NCBI GenBank assembly: GCA_049999765.1
Contig: JBNGIQ010006522.1
Location: 1 to 21,219 of the forward strand
DNA: 21,219 nucleotides
Reading direction: 5' to 3'
Source of the DNA: Phaeoceros laevis
Lineage: Eukaryota > Anthocerotophyta > Anthocerotopsida > Notothyladales
Position 1 is the first letter of the stretch. Every line of letters begins with the position of its first letter. The position numbers were made by a program, and so were the translations under genes. The notes under the pieces were generated by a model, which was not told the origin of the DNA, did no database searches, and was given only the letters and a program-made list of their open reading frames with translations. Positions 20,501 through 21,219 of this stretch are shown here, piece after piece.

Positions 20501-21219
20501 GCTGCTTGTCGCATGTATGGGTATGATGCATGTAGCAATACTACACGGCTAGTGGCAAACCGTTTGTCTTCCAGTACAGCACGAAGGTAAAGAGGATTTG
20601 CCAGCTTCAAATCTAAGTCCTTGTCACCAAAGCTGATGAGCACACAGTCTCTCTTCCAGTCAGCGTCCAAAACAAGGTCTGCAGGAGCCACACTAACTGC
20701 AAAATTGAGACACGCACCCGGTGTGTATTTGCATCGGTATGTCCTTCAAAGTAGCCAGCTCTAGAGCCCTTGTAAATAGGAGGTTCAGAATGTTCTTGTT
20801 CTGTAACCTTATGGGCTTCCTTCTTTCTGCACCAAACCACAAGCAGTCCAGTTAGCTCATCATTTCCATCAGGGAACTCTGATCAGCAGATTCCTGAGCG
20901 ACTTACTCAATTCCTCCATGAGTCCTTCTTCAGCAGCTTGGTCAGTAACCACAGGGTTGATAAACAGGCCACTTCTGTATGCTGCAATGCTCTTGAAGGC
21001 AACGACACTTGAAGAGACGGTGAAAAATCAAGTTCCCGGTCAAGGATCAGAGTTCGCATACGGGTGACTAAATTTCAAATTCAAGGCACCGAAGTTCTTT
21101 GCGGCAGCCATTCTGTCCAGAAGGATATGATTTCAAGGCGTCCACAAACCGCTCCTCAAAACTGTTAAGCGTCCAAGTGACACTACCGTGTGGTGGACCC
21201 TGTTGAAGATCCTTCAACT
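17506..21219 (-). CDS. NodGS/FluG-like amidohydrolase-glutamine synthetase fusion (5' partial)
   Basis: Sixteen exons are visible: 21219-21090, 21007-20907, 20826-20718, 20632-20476, 20374-20279, 20127-20079, 19949-19672, 19580-19408, 19307-19187, 19019-18967, 18883-18766, 18675-18530, 18432-18235, 18132-17900, 17815-17670 and 17568-17506. All junctions are GT-AG and keep frame; the first exon enters at codon position 2. This gives 722 residues of a protein of about 840. The first part is the C-terminal half of an amidohydrolase-2 TIM barrel (PMQIHTGFGDKDLDL, VVLLHASYP, VYLDFGLA, FSTDGYAFPETY). Then comes a GS-I-like synthetase: GDMH, the E-x-E metal motif in GFEIELYLL, YHAESGGGQFE, SGCHVHLSLW, RIRPNTWSGAF and ANPHLGLA. 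It is the plant NodGS type (Arabidopsis At3g53180), linked to root development and defence. Most catalytic GS motifs look intact. True substrates are unsettled; classic glutamine synthesis is not established for this family. The start lies right of the window. Confidence 0.93.

Overview
The window is nuclear DNA of a green eukaryote, most likely a streptophyte (a charophyte alga or an early land plant). I cannot resolve it further. The reasons are: genes split by short GT-AG introns (about 42 to 240 nt); a plant-type trihelix transcription factor; a protein with a plastid-like N-terminus; and a plant-type NodGS/FluG-like amidohydrolase-glutamine synthetase fusion whose many exon junctions all keep frame. 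There are no operons, Shine-Dalgarno sites, tRNAs, rRNAs or CRISPR arrays that I can see. All exon models were assembled by hand from splice signals and reading frame.

Layout, left to right. 1-1820 holds no gene I can support; it has a 39-bp tandem duplication and weak coding-like stretches. 1821-2409 (+) is a decayed protein gene with two frameshifts. 2757-5037 (-) is a four-exon ASR3-like trihelix factor (662 aa) with an unusual Cys/Pro-rich middle. It is head to head with a four-exon gene (5450-6407, +) for a 206-aa probable plastid protein of unknown function. 7281-11782 (-) is a seven-exon, 1068-aa glutamine-rich and Arg/Ser-rich nuclear protein that resembles the splicing-associated PNISR family. 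It has a long CAG/CAA tract and an overlapping upstream ORF.

The most striking part is 12248-15710 (+): two tandem, intronless, GC-rich copies of a bacterial-type arylamine N-acetyltransferase (NAT), each 278 aa with an intact Cys-His-Asp triad. They sit in a segmental duplication of about 1.7 kb per unit, among intron-rich plant-like genes. NAT genes are generally reported as absent from plants, so this looks like a horizontally acquired gene that later duplicated.

15943-17125 (-) is a four-finger C2H2 zinc-finger gene. It has an in-frame TGA that is either inside a tiny 42-nt intron or a real stop. Upstream of it are three tandem copies of a 17-mer. 17506-21219 (-) is the 3' part (16 exons, 722 residues) of the NodGS/FluG-like gene; its 5' end lies beyond the window.

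No shared pathway among the genes is evident. They look like independent housekeeping, regulatory and acquired metabolic genes.
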